A stretch of 64,000 bases of DNA from Paenibacillus tundrae. Its GTDB lineage: Bacteria > Bacillota > Bacilli > Paenibacillales > Paenibacillaceae. The translations under genes were made by a program, and so were the position numbers. The notes beneath the pieces are model-generated. The model was not told the DNA's origin. It did not search any database and saw only the letters and a list, made by a program, of their open reading frames with translations. The stretch is taken from contig NZ_CP145605.1 of the NCBI RefSeq assembly GCF_036884255.1, positions 5,022,001 to 5,086,000 on the forward strand, written 5' to 3'. Shown piece by piece: positions 7,236 to 16,272 of this stretch (position 1 is its first letter; each line of letters begins with the position of its first letter).

Positions 7236-9413
7236 TTACTGCATAATCCGGTGCACCGAATAGACATCCTTCACCCGTTTGATTCGTTCTACCACGGCAT
7301 GCAGATGCTCTGTATTCCGAATCAAAATAGTGACATGCACCAACGCTAATTTATTTTTGTCTGTCCGTCCAGTAACGGCAGAAATATTCGTTTTACTTTC
7401 GGAGACAGCTTGAAGCACCTCATTAAGCAAGCCATTACGATCATGACCTGTAATTTCGATATCCACACTGTAGCTCGCTTCAATATTCTCTTCCCACTCA
7501 ACCTCAATGACACGTGCTGCTTCTTCCCCATCTGCACTAGTTGGAATATTAGGACAATCGCTACGATGGACAGAAACGCCACGTCCACGTGTAACATATC
7601 CGATAATTTCATCTCCAGGCACAGGGTTGCAACAGCGGGCAAAACGAACAAGCAGATTATCTATTCCTTTGACACGAATACCATTGGTCGGACGATTTTT
7701 GCGTTCTGGTGCAGGCTTCAATTCGCGCATCTCGGAATTCAGTTCCAGTAAGCTGGACTCTTCCTGCTCTTTACGCAGCTTCTCCGTTGCTTTGGTCACA
7801 ATCTGCGCAGCCGTAATTCCGCCGAACCCGACAGCTGCAAGCATATCGTCAATGTCGTTAAAAGCGTATTTTTTGGCTGCTTCCTGCAGCTTGTCGTCCG
7901 TCATCCAAGCGGATGGATCAAGTCCCATACGTTTGAGCTCACGTTCACAGCTCTCGCGTCCTTTTTCCACATTCTCTTCACGCCGTTCCTTCTTAAACCA
8001 TTGCTTGATTTTCGCTCGCGCATGGGACGATTTGGCGATTTTGAGCCAGTCCTGACTCGGCCCATACGAATGCTTGGACGTCAAAATCTCAATAATATCG
8101 CCGGTCTTCAGGTGATAATCAAGAGGGACAATACGCCCATTCACCTTAGCTCCAATCGTGCGATTACCTACTTCCGTATGAATCCTGTAGGCAAAATCAA
8201 GCGGGACAGAACCTGTTGGAAGTTCAATGACTTCCCCCTTCGGTGTAAATACAAACACGAGATCAGAGAAAAAGTCCATTTTGAGCGATTCCACAAACTC
8301 TGATGCATCTTGAGCCTCATTTTGAAGTTCGAGGATTTCGCGGAAGAAGGTAATTTTGTCTTCAAAATTGTTGCCTGAAGCCACGCCTTCCTTGTACGCC
8401 CAGTGGGCAGCGATACCGAATTCAGCGGTACGGTGCATATCCCAAGTTCTGATCTGAACCTCGGTTGGTTCACCATTAGGGCCAACGACCGTTGTATGCA
8501 AGGATTGATACATGTTCGCCTTCGGCATTGCGATATAATCTTTGAACCGTCCTGGCATCGGTTTCCATAAGGTGTGTATAATTCCGAGCGTCGCATAACA
8601 GTCCTTAATATTATCCACAATAATACGGATGGCAAGCAGGTCATATATCTCATTGAATTGTTTGTTTTTCGTTGTCATTTTCTTAAACACGCTGTAGATA
8701 TGTTTCGGACGGCCTGATAGGTCTGCCTGAATTCCCATCTCTTCCAGCTTGCTCGTAATTCCGTCCATAACCGTATCAATGTATTGCTCTCGTTCTGCAC
8801 GCTTCTTGTGCATCAGATTCGCAATGCGGTAGTATTGCTGCGGATTCAAATAACGGAGGGCGATGTCCTCCATTTCCCATTTGATTGCAGAGATACCTAG
8901 ACGGTTCGCAATAGGACAGAAAATTTCCAACGTCTCATACGAGATTCGGCGCTGGCTTTCTTCCGATTGAAATTTCAACGTCCGCATATTATGCAGACGG
9001 TCCGCTAATTTTATGACGATTACACGAATATCCTGCGCCATAGCGATAAACATCTTACGATAGTTCTCGTTCTGTTGCTCTTCTTTGGAGCGGAACTGAA
9101 TTCGTTCCAGCTTCGTCAAACCGTCAACAAGCATAGCACACGTATTGCCAAAATGATTGCGAATTTCTTCAAGGGACACCGTAGTGTCTTCTACTACATC
9201 ATGAAGAAGCGCTGCAATAATGGAGATGGTGTCCATCTGCATGTTCACAACAATATCGGCAACCGCAAGCGGATGCAGAATATAAGGTTCTCCTGATTTT
9301 CGCGTCTGTCCGTGATGTGCCTGATCCGCAAATTCGTAAGCTTCACGTATGCGCACCAAATCAGGTTCTTTGATGTAGGCTCCGGCCTTCTCGAGTAATT
9401 GCTCTATGCCCAT
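7236..9413 (-). CDS. relA: Bifunctional (p)ppGpp synthetase/hydrolase
   Basis: Long RSH protein of about 725 residues that makes ppGpp from GDP/GTP and ATP on amino-acid starvation and also degrades it. The N-terminal HD hydrolase contains HHGQTRKSGEPYILHP and the H-D-V-V-E-D-T motif. The synthetase domain follows with Y-Q-S-L-H-T-T. Then come the TGS domain (V-F-T-P-K-G-E-V), the conserved cysteine zinc-finger/helical region (R-C-C-N-P-V-P-G-D) and a C-terminal ACT domain. All catalytic motifs of both activities appear intact, so it is the Rel type of Bacillota. I chose the ATG at 9413, where the protein starts M-G-I-E-Q-L; a TTG at 9443 is also in frame. The ribosome binding site is weak for both. 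Confidence 0.96.
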   Translation of the reverse strand: MGIEQLLEKAGAYIKEPDLVRIREAYEFADQAHHGQTRKSGEPYILHPLAVADIVVNMQMDTISIIAALLHDVVEDTTVSLEEIRNHFGNTCAMLVDGLTKLERIQFRSKEEQQNENYRKMFIAMAQDIRVIVIKLADRLHNMRTLKFQSEESQRRISYETLEIFCPIANRLGISAIKWEMEDIALRYLNPQQYYRIANLMHKKRAEREQYIDTVMDGITSKLEEMGIQADLSGRPKHIYSVFKKMTTKNKQFNEIYDLLAIRIIVDNIKDCYATLGIIHTLWKPMPGRFKDYIAMPKANMYQSLHTTVVGPNGEPTEVQIRTWDMHRTAEFGIAAHWAYKEGVASGNNFEDKITFFREILELQNEAQDASEFVESLKMDFFSDLVFVFTPKGEVIELPTGSVPLDFAYRIHTEVGNRTIGAKVNGRIVPLDYHLKTGDIIEILTSKHSYGPSQDWLKIAKSSHARAKIKQWFKKERREENVEKGRESCERELKRMGLDPSAWMTDDKLQEAAKKYAFNDIDDMLAAVGFGGITAAQIVTKATEKLRKEQEESSLLELNSEMRELKPAPERKNRPTNGIRVKGIDNLLVRFARCCNPVPGDEIIGYVTRGRGVSVHRSDCPNIPTSADGEEAARVIEVEWEENIEASYSVDIEITGHDRNGLLNEVLQAVSESKTNISAVTGRTDKNKLALVHVTILIRNTEHLHAVVERIKRVKDVYSVHRIMQ

Positions 9414-9499
9414 TCTGATCTGTTCCGTGTCCTTTCTATACAAAATGGAACCCGTGACATTGCATGAACACAGGCTCCCCGTAAAAGTAATTTCCTATA

Positions 9500-9528
9500 A
9501 TTATGACGCTTCACCCGTTTCCCGTCAA
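9500..9528 (-). promoter_or_regulatory. SigA-type promoter of relA
   Basis: On the minus strand TTGACG (9523-9528) and CATAAT (9500-9505) are 17 bases apart. The leader to the relA start is about 80 nt. Confidence 0.65.
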
Positions 9529-9727
9529 CTGCTGACGAATAAGAGTAAGTTTTCCATTTTTTTAGCTGAAAATATGTATTCTGTTCCGATGCTGACCCTT
9601 CTTGTAAATGTCCCGTTTAATCGAAGAAAAATGGGTATTCCTCTGTATTATTATTCCCGATCCTAGCTGAAATAGAATATAAAGTATAAAAAAACACCTC
9701 AAACCCATGCTATTACACAAAATGTTA

Positions 9728-9756
9728 TTGCTTAATTAAGAGAAACTCTGTAATCT
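9728..9756 (+). promoter_or_regulatory. Putative promoter of uraA
   Basis: TTGCTT (9728-9733) and TAATCT (9751-9756) are separated by 17 bases, which puts the start about 33 bases before the GTG. No pyrimidine attenuator or purine riboswitch is visible in the short leader. Confidence 0.45.
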
Positions 9757-9795
9757 ATTGAAAGTTTGTGTTTCGGAAAAGGAGATGAACAATCA

Positions 9796-11112
9796 GTGCA
9801 ACGCGAAATTCAGGTTAATCAAAAGATGCCGCTCGGCTCAGGTTCGCTGCTAAGCCTTCAGCATTTGTTCGCCATGTTTGGAAGTACGGTGCTTGTACCG
9901 AATTATTTCGGTGTCGATCCAAGTATGATTTTGCTAATGAACGGTATTGGTACATTGCTGTACATACTCATGTGTAAGGGAAAGATCCCTGCGTACCTCG
10001 GTTCCAGCTTCGCTTTTATTTCCCCTGTATATTCAGTTTTGCTTGCTAATCCTGAGAATGGATATTCTATGGCACTCGGGGCGTTTATCATCACAGGTAT
10101 TGTCTTCTGCCTCGTAGCTCTTCTCATTAAATATGCTGGAACAGGATGGATTAATGTTGTATTCCCACCAGCTGCTATGGGAGCCATTGTAGCGTTAATC
10201 GGTTTGGAACTCATTCCTGTTGCTGCCGGAATGGCCGGGCTAATTAATTCAGATCCTATCAAGAACCCTGATTGGGTACCGCAAGTAAAACCAATTATAC
10301 TGTCGATGGTCACTTTAGGCGTCACTGTTATAGGTGCCGTAACGTTCCGCGGATTCCCCAAAATCATTCACATTTTGATCGGAATTGTAACCGGCTATGT
10401 ACTTGGTTATTTTATGAAGGAAGTAGAAAAAGCCAACATTACCAATGCTGACTTTTTCTCGCTACCAACGATCACTACACCAACGTTTGATTGGTCAGTC
10501 ATCCTAACGATTCTACCTGTGGCTCTCGTTGTAATTGTAGAACACATTGGTCACTTGCTTGTAACGAGCAGTATTGTAGGTAAGGATTTGTCCAAAGACC
10601 CTGGTTTGCATCGCTCCCTACTTGGAAACGGCGTCTCCACCATTTTATCCGGTTTTGTTGGATCTACTCCAAATACAACCTATGGCGAGAACATCGGCGT
10701 TATGGCCTTAACCAAAGTGTACTCGATCTATGTGATTGGTGGCGCAGCCATCATCGCGATCATCCTTTCCTTCTCAGGAACGTTCTCGGCTCTAGTTGCC
10801 AATATTCCTGTTCCTGTTATGGGTGGTGTCTCCTTGCTTCTATTTGGTGTCATTGCCGCATCCGGATTACGTATTCTGGTTGAACAAAAAGTTGATTTTG
10901 CCAAACCTACGAATTTGATTCTGACTACTCTCGTGCTCGTGGTTGGACTAAGTGGAACCGAAGTAAGTTTCTATGGTATTCACCTGAAAGGTATGGCACT
11001 TGCAACAATTGTTGGAATCTTGATGAGCTTGCTATTCAAACTGTTCGATGTATTAGGCTTGTCTAACGATAAGTCAGAGAATCAACCTTTGACAAAGAAA
11101 ACACCAGACTGA
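9796..11112 (+). CDS. uraA: Uracil/xanthine-type nucleobase permease (NCS2 family)
   Basis: A 438-residue integral membrane transporter of the nucleobase-cation symporter-2 family. It has about 12-14 hydrophobic helices and the uracil-transporter signature region with I-V-E-H-I-G-H-L (about residues 255-262). The family imports uracil or xanthine with protons. S-L-Q-H-L-F-A-M-F-G-S-T near the N terminus is typical of UraA/PyrP rather than xanthine permeases, so uracil is the likelier substrate. The start is taken as the GTG at 9796, with AAGGAG 11 bases upstream; a TTG at 9766 is in frame but lacks a site. It is one of the few plus-strand genes, single, and shares a terminator with apt. Confidence 0.88.
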   Translation: MQREIQVNQKMPLGSGSLLSLQHLFAMFGSTVLVPNYFGVDPSMILLMNGIGTLLYILMCKGKIPAYLGSSFAFISPVYSVLLANPENGYSMALGAFIITGIVFCLVALLIKYAGTGWINVVFPPAAMGAIVALIGLELIPVAAGMAGLINSDPIKNPDWVPQVKPIILSMVTLGVTVIGAVTFRGFPKIIHILIGIVTGYVLGYFMKEVEKANITNADFFSLPTITTPTFDWSVILTILPVALVVIVEHIGHLLVTSSIVGKDLSKDPGLHRSLLGNGVSTILSGFVGSTPNTTYGENIGVMALTKVYSIYVIGGAAIIAIILSFSGTFSALVANIPVPVMGGVSLLLFGVIAASGLRILVEQKVDFAKPTNLILTTLVLVVGLSGTEVSFYGIHLKGMALATIVGILMSLLFKLFDVLGLSNDKSENQPLTKKTPD

Positions 11113-11186
11113 TGTATAATTCGGTTCAAAATAATACTTAAAAACGAAAAAGCTCTTCACCCATAATAAAACTCAACAAAAGCAAA

Positions 11187-11230
11187 AAGCCTGTTCTCTC
11201 ACACCATCAAGGAATGAGGGAACAGGCTTC
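11187..11230. terminator. Bidirectional terminator between uraA and apt
   Basis: AAGCCTGTTC-CTCA and its complement form a stem of about 14 bp. It is flanked by CTTTATA on the plus strand and TTTTTGCTTTT on the minus strand, so it can serve both converging genes. Confidence 0.8.
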
Positions 11231-11316
11231 TTTATAATAGTTAATGCTGTATATTATTTCCCGGGAAACGGGAGAGCCAATTCGTGTTCAATCACAGCAA
11301 GCTCTACGCTGAAATC

Positions 11317-11829
11317 TTAGTAGTTCATCAATGTAAATACATCAATTTCAGGCAACTTGGCACGTCCATTCAGATCAGAAAGCTCAATCAGGAAGGCTGC
11401 ACCAACAACTTTACCACCCAATTGTTCAATCAAATTGATGGAAGTCGCAATCGTTCCACCCGTTGCAAGCAGATCGTCCGCAATCAGAACATTTTGTCCC
11501 TTTTCGATCGCATCTGTATGCATAGCGAGTGTATCCTTGCCATACTCGAGATCATATCCAACTTCAATCGTCTCTCCTGGCAATTTTCCGCTTTTACGGA
11601 TCGGAGCAAAACCGACACCAAGAGCATAAGCCAGAGGGGCGCCCACAACGAAACCACGTGCTTCAGGTCCGGCAATCACATCAATTTTCAGATCAGAAAC
11701 CATTGTTTTGATCTCATTGATTGCATTGCGGTACATTTCTCCATCCTTCAACAATGTCGTAATGTCCTTGAAGCTGATTCCCGGTTGTGGAAAGTCAGGA
11801 ATGACACGAATATACTCTTTAAAATCCAA
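11317..11829 (-). CDS. apt: Adenine phosphoribosyltransferase
   Basis: The 170-residue purine salvage enzyme makes AMP from adenine and PRPP. The PRPP-binding motif V-L-I-A-D-D-L-L-A-T-G-G-T is at about residues 119-131, and the N-terminal F-P-Q-P-G-I-S-F-K-D-I adenine-binding region is intact. The length matches the family. The start is a TTG at 11829, eight bases after AGGAGG. It follows recJ by 37 bases, the recJ-apt order known from B. subtilis. There apt leads on to relA; here uraA is interposed in the opposite direction, so apt ends its own unit. Confidence 0.96.
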   Translation of the reverse strand: MDFKEYIRVIPDFPQPGISFKDITTLLKDGEMYRNAINEIKTMVSDLKIDVIAGPEARGFVVGAPLAYALGVGFAPIRKSGKLPGETIEVGYDLEYGKDTLAMHTDAIEKGQNVLIADDLLATGGTIATSINLIEQLGGKVVGAAFLIELSDLNGRAKLPEIDVFTLMNY

Positions 11830-11866
11830 AATAATCTCCTCCTAAAATAAATAGCACAACTTCCAT

Positions 11867-14275
11867 CTAAGATACGCCCTTCATCCGGGATATCATCCAT
11901 TGTGTCAGCTGAGGCGTAGATGCATCCAGCATCACTTGCTCCGTCTCGGCCATACTTTCCAGCGCCTGATAATGACGTGACGCGGTTAGCTCACGTTTGG
12001 GTGGGTTATCCACAAACGCAATTTTTCCAGAATCTCTTGTAATGAAGGATAACTCCTCAAATACATCAAGCATCATGGTGATCATACGTGGAGAACAGCC
12101 ACATTGACGGCTGAGTACGGGAGTAATCTCTTTTTCCTCCACCGGTTCAGCTCGCCATTTCGATACCAGCATATAGATCCGCTTGAATAGTTCTCTGGAA
12201 GGCATCTGAAGGCGATCTCGGCGGTTGCCTGATCCGTGCAGAAGGATGATATTCTCTGCTCCGCTGAACAAAGCCAGCATAGCATCAAGTTGTTCCGGAG
12301 TTTCCGGCGTATCAAACACAAATAACGTCCGGATCTGTTCCTGTCCATATTGCTGCGCAGCAGCATTACACGGAAACAACCCGACCTTTCTATCATATAC
12401 CCAAAGGCACGGTTCATACAATGAATTTCCCTCAGAAACATTCGTTTCATTCTTAACGATTGCACCGACCGAGCCAGATTTGTACCGTAAATGTACTTCT
12501 AGTGTGCTCAGGAACTGCTTCATTGTACTCAGCGGCTCACCATTTCCTCTTAAGTCAAACACTTGTGCATGAGGCACATGGATGTCTTGGAGCATCAATT
12601 GTGGTTTGCGCATTCCATTCCATTCATTAATCGACAGCTCGCCCATAACGTCAATGATGGAACCCACTGGTAAAAATTCAGCTAGCGCTCCTTTGCCAAA
12701 GGCCACGGTCTCTAACTGTTGCCCTTCTTGTTCCAGAACGAGTTTCAGATGGCGTTTCTCTCGCCCCATCGTTCGGGTCTCTTTAACCGTAACATTTCTA
12801 AATACGAAACGGGGAGAAGGATTGCTCATACCGAACGGTTGCAGTCTGTCAATCTCTTGAATTACTTGTAGAGGTACATCACTGATGCGACATTCATCAT
12901 CTGCAAGACGCTGAGGTACAAAATCTTCCTCGGTTAGAACAGACGCAGCAAACTCGTTCAAGCCTTGCTCCAGCTCTTCCAACTGATCCCGATGGAGTGT
13001 CATACCTGCCGCCGCTGGATGTCCCCCGTAATGATCCATGGAGTCTTTGCAAGCCGTTAATGCTTCATAGATATCCAATCCGTCAATGGAACGGGCAGAG
13101 CCTTTACAAACCCCACTCTGAGGATCAATGCCCAGAATTAGTGTTGGCCGATAGTAACGTTCCAGCAATTTGGATGCAACGATACCTACAACGCCAACAT
13201 TCCACCCTTCTCCCGCAAGAACGATCACATCAGGAACAGCACCAGAGCGAAGCTCTATTTTCTGTTCTAATTGAGCTGTTGCTTCCTGAAGGATTCCCTC
13301 AACAACCTGTTGTCTCTCTCTGTTAAGCAGGTCTAATTGGCCTGCAAGTGTATGAGCTTCGTCTAAATCTTCAGTCGTCAGAAGAGATACCGCTCGTCCT
13401 GCATGATCCAAACGGCCACTTGCATTAATACGAGGCGCCATTGCAAATGCAATATTAATGGACGTTACTTGACTCTGATCCACACCACTAATTTCAAGGA
13501 GAGCACTTACACCAGGTAAGCGTGAGCCTCGCATAGATTCAATTCCATAACTGACAATAACACGATTCTCACCTTCGAGCGGCATCAAGTCAGCGACGGT
13601 ACCAATAGCTGCGATCTCCATCCATTCACCTGGAACTTCACCAATGAGGGCCTGAGCCAGCTTCAGAGCTACGCCTGCACCCGCCAGCCCCTTAAATGGA
13701 TAAGGACATTCGGGTAGTTTCGGATTAATAAGTGTGTACGCCTCAGGAAGTATCTCAGGTGGTTCATGGTGATCCGTGACAATCACTTCTATCCCTAGCG
13801 TGGACGCGTAGGCAATCTGCTCTACTGCACTTATGCCAGTATCGACGGTAATCACCAGCGTCACACCTTGTTGATGAGCCCAATCTAATGCATGATTGTG
13901 AAGTCCATAACCTTCGTTGGAGCGATGAGGAATATAAATATCGTAGGATGCCCCCAAATGGCGCATCAGATGGATCATGAGTGAGGTACTGGAGACACCA
14001 TCAGCGTCATAATCTCCATAAATTAAAATATGTTCTTCCCGCTCAATGGCCTGACGTATCCGCGGTACAGCTTCTTTCATACCAAGCAGAAGATATGGAT
14101 CATGCATCTGATTCAGATCTGGATGTAAGAACCGTTCCGCCTCCATTTCATTATGAACCCCGCGACTAGCTAACAAACGTCCAACAAGAGATGACACGGA
14201 AAGCGCCTGCGAGAGTCCCGCAGCCGCATCCAAATCAATATGTGGTGTATTCCACCGGTATTGCGAATAAAGCAA
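11867..14275 (-). CDS. recJ: Single-stranded-DNA-specific exonuclease RecJ
   Basis: The 802-residue DHH-superfamily nuclease degrades single-stranded DNA 5' to 3' in recombination and repair. The catalytic motifs are the D-Y-D-A-D-G loop at residues 88-93, D-H-H at 168-170 and the DHHA1 motif G-G-H-P-A-A-A-G near residue 400. An OB-fold domain follows. A long C-terminal extension (from about residue 570) matches the Bacillota-type RecJ C-terminal domain, longer than E. coli RecJ (577 residues). The start is TTG with AAGGAG eight bases upstream. It sits between the cation-efflux gene (40-base gap) and apt. Confidence 0.96.
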   Translation of the reverse strand: MLYSQYRWNTPHIDLDAAAGLSQALSVSSLVGRLLASRGVHNEMEAERFLHPDLNQMHDPYLLLGMKEAVPRIRQAIEREEHILIYGDYDADGVSSTSLMIHLMRHLGASYDIYIPHRSNEGYGLHNHALDWAHQQGVTLVITVDTGISAVEQIAYASTLGIEVIVTDHHEPPEILPEAYTLINPKLPECPYPFKGLAGAGVALKLAQALIGEVPGEWMEIAAIGTVADLMPLEGENRVIVSYGIESMRGSRLPGVSALLEISGVDQSQVTSINIAFAMAPRINASGRLDHAGRAVSLLTTEDLDEAHTLAGQLDLLNRERQQVVEGILQEATAQLEQKIELRSGAVPDVIVLAGEGWNVGVVGIVASKLLERYYRPTLILGIDPQSGVCKGSARSIDGLDIYEALTACKDSMDHYGGHPAAAGMTLHRDQLEELEQGLNEFAASVLTEEDFVPQRLADDECRISDVPLQVIQEIDRLQPFGMSNPSPRFVFRNVTVKETRTMGREKRHLKLVLEQEGQQLETVAFGKGALAEFLPVGSIIDVMGELSINEWNGMRKPQLMLQDIHVPHAQVFDLRGNGEPLSTMKQFLSTLEVHLRYKSGSVGAIVKNETNVSEGNSLYEPCLWVYDRKVGLFPCNAAAQQYGQEQIRTLFVFDTPETPEQLDAMLALFSGAENIILLHGSGNRRDRLQMPSRELFKRIYMLVSKWRAEPVEEKEITPVLSRQCGCSPRMITMMLDVFEELSFITRDSGKIAFVDNPPKRELTASRHYQALESMAETEQVMLDASTPQLTQWMISRMKGVS

Positions 14276-14315
14276 TAATAACGCTCCTTTCTTGATCTAC
14301 GGGATCCGAGCTCCA

Positions 14316-15290
14316 TTACTGAATTAATGTCGCTTCATGATCGGGCAGTTCATGATTGGATTTATAAGGATACCCAGGGTCATAGGGTACTGCCTGAATC
14401 TGTACTTCCTTTACATGGCTGAAGCGAGTGAAGAGCAGCGTTTTGGCTCGATTAGATATCTCCTGAGCCTCCAAAACGGATATCCGTGGATTAACGCTAA
14501 TAATGAGTTCAATGGTAACGGCATGCTCCTGTTCGCGGGCTACCAATTGTTCGATGGTAATGACGCCGTACACTCGCTGTACAGTCTCTTTGAAATCGAG
14601 AGCCTCTTCCTGTTGCAGTTCTTGCACTAAAGAACCATATACTGTGTCTACAATCATTCTATAACCTTTATGAAACACGAAACAAGATGCAATTAATGCC
14701 GCTGCTGGATCCATATACAGAAGCATACTCCACCCTGACATCTCCCCGATCATTGAACCAATGATACCAACCAATACCGTAAGTGAGCAGTAAAGCGCCC
14801 GGCGATGCTGCTGAGCATAGGTCAGTGCTTGTGCTTGATTTCTTTTTCGGAAATACCTGTATTGAAATTGGAAGATGGCTTCCTTGATCGCTAAGGCTGC
14901 AAAGGCTGCGACAAGTGCATGCTGATATTTATCAGAAGTCACTGGAGCATCGCCTATTAGGCTACTTAAGGCTGAAATTGCAATCTGTAATCCTCCCATA
15001 AGAATGAGAACAGACAGCAAAACCGATATCCCTGGTCTCGCTACACGTGAATGTTCCTTAGACCGTGTAGCTACTCGATCTGTATCCTTGCTCTTGTGCC
15101 TTACAGAATGGGAAGGGAATAATCCCGCCAGTGAAGAGGCAGCTTCTGAGGCAGAGTACAGACCATCTGCGAGTAACGATTTGCTATTGGCTAAATAACC
15201 GACAACAGCCTTAATTACTGCAAGCGTCATATTCCCAGCAATACCACTCCACGTTGCCGCCTGAACCGTTGGAATATGTTCTCTGGCCAT
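14316..15290 (-). CDS. Cation diffusion facilitator family transporter
   Basis: The 324-residue membrane protein has the CDF layout: transmembrane helices in the first 210 residues, then a cytoplasmic alpha/beta domain of about 90 residues that dimerises and binds metal. The metal-site helix contains L-L-A-D-G-L-Y-S-A-S-E-A (about residues 39-50). In the fifth helix D-P-A-A-A-L is present, but the usual histidines of zinc exporters are not obvious, so Mn or Fe is as likely as Zn. A basic loop with S-K-D-T-D-R is enlarged relative to FieF. AGGGGG lies seven bases before the ATG. The substrate is not assigned. Confidence 0.87.
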   Translation of the reverse strand: MAREHIPTVQAATWSGIAGNMTLAVIKAVVGYLANSKSLLADGLYSASEAASSLAGLFPSHSVRHKSKDTDRVATRSKEHSRVARPGISVLLSVLILMGGLQIAISALSSLIGDAPVTSDKYQHALVAAFAALAIKEAIFQFQYRYFRKRNQAQALTYAQQHRRALYCSLTVLVGIIGSMIGEMSGWSMLLYMDPAAALIASCFVFHKGYRMIVDTVYGSLVQELQQEEALDFKETVQRVYGVITIEQLVAREQEHAVTIELIISVNPRISVLEAQEISNRAKTLLFTRFSHVKEVQIQAVPYDPGYPYKSNHELPDHEATLIQ

Positions 15291-15325
15291 GGAAATTCCC
15301 CCTTGTTTCTGTCTCTAAAGTTACA

Positions 15326-15350
15326 AAGCCGCGCCTAGTAGACGCGGCTT
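15326..15350 (-). terminator. Weak terminator after secF
   Basis: AAGCCGCG and CGCGGCTT form an 8-bp stem with a 9-base loop. On the minus strand only CTTTG follows, so termination may be partial and allow readthrough into the transporter gene. Confidence 0.5.
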
Positions 15351-15363
15351 CACAATAAGATGT

Positions 15364-16272
15364 TTAGTTAGATGCTTTAGCCGCTGTTTTTGGCTTATCA
15401 ATTTGTTTACCTTTAAGTGTCAGCCATAGTGGAGCAGCGATAAAGATGGAAGAATACGCACCGAACAGCGTTCCGATTACCATAGCGAGCGAGAACATCC
15501 GAATGGACTCCCCACCGAAAATGAACAAACAGATGGAAGCTGCAAATACGGTGAATGTCGTATTCAGGGAACGTGTCATCGTCTGTGCCAAACTACTGTT
15601 AACGACCTGACGCAAATCTGCTTTGGTTGTCTTTTTGGCAAAACGTAAGTTTTCCCGAATTCGGTCAAAGATAACGATCGTATCGTTGATCGAGAAACCA
15701 ACAATCGTCAATACAGCGGTAATAAAAGTCAGATCCACTTCCAGACGGAAGATGGAGAACACACTTATTACAACAAATGCATCGTGGAAGAGAGCAATAA
15801 CTGCCGCCAAACCGAAACGCCATTCAAAACGAATAGCTACATAAATCATGATCCCGATACTTGCGATGAGAACGGCATAAATCGCATTACGTTCCAGTTC
15901 CTTCGCCATTTCAGGGTCTACCGTGTTTACTTCGTAAGAGGCAGTGGAATCCAGTTTACTGAATTCCTGCTTAAATGTACTCTCTTGCGTTTCATCAAGC
16001 TCATTGGAAAAACGAACATTAACCCGATCTGAACCCGGTGTGATCGTTACATCACCCTCATCAACACCAAGATCAGCAATGATAGGTTTAATCTGTTCTG
16101 TTGTAATTGCTTTGGATACGGAAATATCAACATTCGATCCAGCACGGAAATCAACCGCATAGTTCAAACCAAGTGAAAGGATACTAACAATCCCAGCAAC
16201 GGTTAGAATAATTGAGAAAATATAGGCGAATTTGCTGCCTTTGATATAATCATAATTCCAATTAAAGCGCAC
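15364..16272 (-). CDS. secF: Protein translocase subunit SecF
   Basis: About 302 residues with six transmembrane helices and one large extracytoplasmic loop (about residues 35-125). With SecD it uses the proton-motive force to assist late steps of Sec export. The D-F-R-A-G-S-N segment corresponds to the D-F-x-G-G motif of the family. Helices 4-5 carry the conserved S-I-N-D-T-I-V-I-F-D-R-I-R-E sequence. I take the GTG at 16272, with AGGAG ten bases upstream; a GTG at 16281 is too close to that site. Either start overlaps the end of secD, so the two are translationally coupled. B. subtilis has them fused as SecDF; here they are separate. Confidence 0.94.
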   Translation of the reverse strand: MRFNWNYDYIKGSKFAYIFSIILTVAGIVSILSLGLNYAVDFRAGSNVDISVSKAITTEQIKPIIADLGVDEGDVTITPGSDRVNVRFSNELDETQESTFKQEFSKLDSTASYEVNTVDPEMAKELERNAIYAVLIASIGIMIYVAIRFEWRFGLAAVIALFHDAFVVISVFSIFRLEVDLTFITAVLTIVGFSINDTIVIFDRIRENLRFAKKTTKADLRQVVNSSLAQTMTRSLNTTFTVFAASICLFIFGGESIRMFSLAMVIGTLFGAYSSIFIAAPLWLTLKGKQIDKPKTAAKASN